A DNA stretch of 62,098 bases, from contig CAYSZV010000011.1 of the NCBI GenBank assembly GCA_964435595.1, positions 1 through 62,098 of the forward strand, in the 5' to 3' direction. How positions within the stretch are numbered: position 1 is the stretch's first letter; the number at the start of each line of letters is the position of its first letter. Below are positions 59,709 to 62,098 of this stretch, one piece after another. Position numbers and translations under genes: made by a program. Source of the DNA: Izemoplasma sp964435595. GTDB taxonomy: Bacteria > Bacillota_I > Bacilli_A > Izemoplasmatales > Izemoplasmataceae. The notes beneath the pieces are model-generated. The model did no database searches, was not told where the DNA came from, and saw nothing but the letters and a program-made list of their open reading frames with translations.

Positions 59709-60146
59709 TTATCTTCCTTTTACAATCCTTCTGACGATTGATTTCATTGTTTTAAAACACATGAATGTTCGCACTTTGAATTGGTGTACAACTGAATTCA
59801 TATGTGTCTCTTTTGCCCCTATTTTCATTGTTGTCACTTGACCAATGATATCCTCTTTTGAAATGATTTCATATCGATACAAGGCATCTCCTCTAAAATA
59901 ATGCTTCCCAGCTTTTGTTTTCACATATCTATGTAATAAGTAGGTATCATTACTGTTATATAAATACACCGTTCTACGCCTCAGTGTTCCACTGAAGGGT
60001 ACCAATGTTACTTCTGTCTGATTATCAACAAAGAAAGGAGACATCGATGTTCCTTTCACTTTAAAGGTGATACTCTGCTTATGATGAAACGATTCTTCTA
60101 TGAGTGGAATGAGATTATCAAATGGGGTAACTACTTTCTTATTCAA
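59709..60146 (-). CDS. S24/S26 family peptidase-like protein, TTG start
   Basis: The 145-residue protein has the S24/S26 active-site segment VKGTSMSPFF with Ser, then RRRTVYLYNSNDTYLLHRYV and GKHYFRGDALYRYEI, the strand order of signal peptidase I and LexA-type folds. The usual catalytic Lys is not obvious (Arg in the RRR segment). No transmembrane anchor is seen at the N-terminus. The start appears to be TTG at 60146, overlapping the PqqD gene by eight bases. In RiPP-like sets such proteins may remove a leader peptide. Confidence 0.75.
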   Translation of the reverse strand: MNKKVVTPFDNLIPLIEESFHHKQSITFKVKGTSMSPFFVDNQTEVTLVPFSGTLRRRTVYLYNSNDTYLLHRYVKTKAGKHYFRGDALYRYEIISKEDIIGQVTTMKIGAKETHMNSVVHQFKVRTFMCFKTMKSIVRRIVKGR

Positions 60147-60402
60147 GAATATTGTTACTTTCTAGTTTATGTAGAAACATTTCCACATCTTTTGTTGCTT
60201 GTTCAATGGATACTTCATATGCATCCAAAAGTTCTTGAACAAGTTGGTCTTTTGTTGTGTCTGTTTTTAATTTCTTAAACAATCTTTTCCCACTGTTGTT
60301 AAGCGTAATTACTCCATTAAAGTTTACTGCTTCACTTCCGATTGGTACTACAATATTTTGTCCTGCTAATTCTCTTAAAATGTATTCACTTTTAACTTTC
60401 AT
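60139..60402 (-). CDS. PqqD-family RiPP recognition element
   Basis: The 87-residue protein matches stand-alone PqqD: YILRELAGQNIVVPIGSEAVNFNGVITLNNSGKRLFKKLKT, then an acidic helix DQLVQELLDAYEVSIEQATKDVEMFLHKLESNNIL. These domains bind precursor-peptide leaders and pass them to modifying enzymes. It lies between the HPr-kinase-like and S24/S26 genes. No obvious precursor gene is visible in the window; it may lie to the right, beyond 62098. Confidence 0.88.
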   Translation of the reverse strand: MKVKSEYILRELAGQNIVVPIGSEAVNFNGVITLNNSGKRLFKKLKTDTTKDQLVQELLDAYEVSIEQATKDVEMFLHKLESNNILE

Positions 60403-60405
60403 GGA

Positions 60406-61239
60406 TTATACCCCGATTTTTTCTTTGACTATTTTTGCTGCTTCAATGCTATTTGTGATAGATGCAAGATACATTGGTATCTCATAAATTAATTTTTCTA
60501 GCACTTCTTGTGTTTTGTTCCACAATTCATCTTGTCTCGGACGATTGATATTTTTCATTACGTGTAGTACTTTTTCTTGATTAGATAGTTGTCTTACTTG
60601 ATTGGATAGTCCTTGTTCTAAAAACACGATAGAATGAAGAGGTAAGGTAATGTTTTTATTTCGTTTTGTTTTACCCGACCAAGGACTCCCAGACACCTCA
60701 ATAATACCGCTAGAACTAAGTAATGGTTTGTCATCGTTGATGATTTGAATTGATTGTTCCAATTCTTTCCAATGAGATACAAGTGTACTTTTTCCAACCC
60801 CACTTGGTCCTGAGAAAATAATAGCCTGATGATTAGATGCAATCGCAGAGCCATGAATAGATTGAATGCAATGGTATAAACATAGTTCCATAAAGATTAT
60901 TCCTGTATAGACATATTCAATTTCAGCTAGACCATTTATTGTATTGATTAAATATAACGTAATCTCTTTATAATCATTCGATTTCTCGATTTTTAATACC
61001 GGCTTTTGATTAGAATAGACAACCATTATTTCTTTTGTATCCGTTTGATAAATTGATCTATTATTCAAAGTATATAATGGACTACCTTTTGGTATTTTTA
61101 TGGTATTTAAAAGCACTGTTTTGATGTGGTGATCAGCGTCACATGGAGACACTTCATATTGTTCTATATTATCAATAAAGAAATCTGGAAATTCATATGA
61201 AAAGCTGAATTCCACACCATTTACACGATAATATTTCAT
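60406..61239 (-). CDS. HPr-kinase-like P-loop protein of the PqqD set
   Basis: The 277-residue protein has a P-loop IFSGPSGVGKSTLVSHWKE near residue 145 and a later NDDKPLLSSSGIIEVSGSPWSGKTKRNKN segment, the layout of HPr kinase-like (PEP carboxykinase fold) proteins seen in RiPP sets. Some relatives phosphorylate serine of a lasso peptide; the substrate here is unknown. Its start overlaps the stop of the radical SAM gene by four bases. Confidence 0.8.
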   Translation of the reverse strand: MKYYRVNGVEFSFSYEFPDFFIDNIEQYEVSPCDADHHIKTVLLNTIKIPKGSPLYTLNNRSIYQTDTKEIMVVYSNQKPVLKIEKSNDYKEITLYLINTINGLAEIEYVYTGIIFMELCLYHCIQSIHGSAIASNHQAIIFSGPSGVGKSTLVSHWKELEQSIQIINDDKPLLSSSGIIEVSGSPWSGKTKRNKNITLPLHSIVFLEQGLSNQVRQLSNQEKVLHVMKNINRPRQDELWNKTQEVLEKLIYEIPMYLASITNSIEAAKIVKEKIGV

Positions 61240-62098
61240 GATAATTCTCTTTTCTTCAATGCATATTCTTTGAGATATGCATTACAACCTTTTTCCGTTT
61301 CATATAATCTTTTTGCATAACAAATCGGACAGTCTGAATGTAATTTACATTTCTTGCAAGTTTTCTTGTTATTCAATCGTTTCATTTCTTTCCCTAAAGA
61401 ATGAAACACAGATAAAAAGTCTTCGTTTAAAACAGATTTCTTCGGTGTATATGCTAAGGCACATGGTTGCATTTCTCCGATATGATTGATATAGTACCCA
61501 CTTGTTAATGCAGCACAATCATAGGTGCAATCTTCACAAGCAATTTGCTCTGCTTCAGAAAGATGAAATGCCTCTTTAATTCGATTTTGAAAGTCAATTA
61601 ATTCGTCTGGATTCAATCTATTTTGATCAATAAATTCATTGTTGTCATTTGCTAAGTAATTCACATATGACAAAATAATATTTCTTTCTTTGGCAAACGA
61701 AATGATGTCATCTAATTCTAGATAAATATCTCGTAATGGTAAGGTTCGAAGAGATATATTGATATAGTGTTCTTGTAATTTTTCAATACCTTCCGTTAAG
61801 CGTTCCAATCCACTGGTTTTTCTAGCAATCTTCTTATATGTTTTTGCTGTGGCACCATAAATTGTCATAGCAACCAATTCCGGAGGTCTTTTACTAAATG
61901 CTTTGATAATTTCTTCACTAATGATAGATCCATTTGAAAAGACAGTGATTTTGACACCCAAATCAAATAAATACTCATATAGTTCTACAAAGTCATTTCG
62001 AAGCATCGCTTCTCCACCAGTAAGCAAAGCAAACATAAGTCCTTGATTCACAGCTTGTTCGAATAGTATTTTCCACTCTTCTGTCGTTAGTTCTTTTG
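61236..62098 (-). CDS. Radical SAM/SPASM protein, 5' end outside window
   Basis: The frame is open at the right edge, so about 287 residues of the C-terminal part are visible. It has the ALLTGGEAMLRNDFVELYEYL segment that follows the CxxxCxxC cluster site in radical SAM enzymes, which lies outside. A C-terminal SPASM-like Cys cluster follows (CEDCTYDC, QPCALA, CKKCKLHSDCPICYAK). With PqqD next to it, it likely installs a crosslink or other change in a ribosomally made peptide. An internal GTG at 62051 is not the start. Confidence 0.88.
   Translation of the reverse strand, partial: KELTTEEWKILFEQAVNQGLMFALLTGGEAMLRNDFVELYEYLFDLGVKITVFSNGSIISEEIIKAFSKRPPELVAMTIYGATAKTYKKIARKTSGLERLTEGIEKLQEHYINISLRTLPLRDIYLELDDIISFAKERNIILSYVNYLANDNNEFIDQNRLNPDELIDFQNRIKEAFHLSEAEQIACEDCTYDCAALTSGYYINHIGEMQPCALAYTPKKSVLNEDFLSVFHSLGKEMKRLNNKKTCKKCKLHSDCPICYAKRLYETEKGCNAYLKEYALKKRELS

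Noticed and set aside
1..62098. tRNA, rRNA, CRISPR arrays, insertion sequences, attachment sites or a replication origin
   Set aside because: I looked through the gaps between genes and saw no cloverleaf, repeat-spacer series, transposase or terminal inverted repeats; all gaps are short.

Overview
The window (about 62 kb, A+T rich) looks like a chromosome segment of a Bacillota or Mycoplasmatota (Mollicutes-related) bacterium. The evidence is strong AGGAGG-type ribosome binding sites, Gram-positive exopolysaccharide genes, fatty-acid-binding DegV proteins with a FabT-like repressor, a CIRCE heat-shock element, and many short intrinsic terminators. TGA is used as a stop and tryptophan is TGG, so the code is the standard one; an Izemoplasma- or Haloplasma-like lineage would fit, but this is inference. 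Almost everything is on the minus strand. No gap between genes exceeds about 300 bases, and I saw no tRNA, rRNA, CRISPR array or insertion sequence.

Region 1 (1-9.9 kb): the 3' end of apbE; a Gx transporter; DegV, HAAS and PadR genes; a fakB-like/fabT-like pair with a clear promoter and palindromic operator; then an operon with a cytoplasmic reductive-dehalogenase/QueG-like protein, a Smr protein, three small membrane zinc-ribbon proteins, an MFS carrier and NfnAB. Region 2 (9.9-20.8 kb): a lipoprotein cyclophilin, a 2-hydroxyacid dehydrogenase, an SPL-type radical SAM protein, an APH-type kinase, the CotH/DUF4956/VTC trio, a broken nuclease-helicase, a methyltransferase, a LURP-one protein and a reduced OLD-like ATPase-TOPRIM protein. 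Region 3 (20.9-32.3 kb): two large ABC permease fusions behind a palindrome, htpG with CIRCE, PAP2, rhomboid, a lipoprotein and an LDH2-type dehydrogenase.

Region 4 (32.4-46.9 kb) is the most striking. Thirteen tightly packed co-directional genes start with a helix-turn-helix regulator and end at a terminator. They encode a surface beta-repeat protein, a membrane coiled-coil protein, PIN-vWA, PP2C, PIN-kinase, TerY-like vWA, SPFH-zinc-ribbon, a small helical protein, two helical proteins resembling ESCRT-III subunits (one close in layout to CHMP1/Did2), a MIT-domain AAA ATPase resembling Vps4/CdvC, and a zinc-ribbon TIR/TPR protein. I read this as a bacterial ESCRT-like membrane-remodelling machine coupled to a kinase/phosphatase/vWA signalling triad and a possible TIR effector.

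Region 5 (46.9-62.1 kb): a KKEEP-repeat membrane protein, an M48 peptidase with C-terminal repeats, an amidohydrolase, a complete transcription unit for an 18-residue peptide, an Ig-repeat lipoprotein behind an attenuator-like leader, an exopolysaccharide operon (Wzz-like, BY-kinase, PHP phosphatase, second Wzz-like, sugar transferase) containing an internal terminator, VanZ, and a RiPP-like set (radical SAM/SPASM, HPr-kinase-like, PqqD, S24/S26 peptidase, nucleotidyltransferase) that runs off the right edge.
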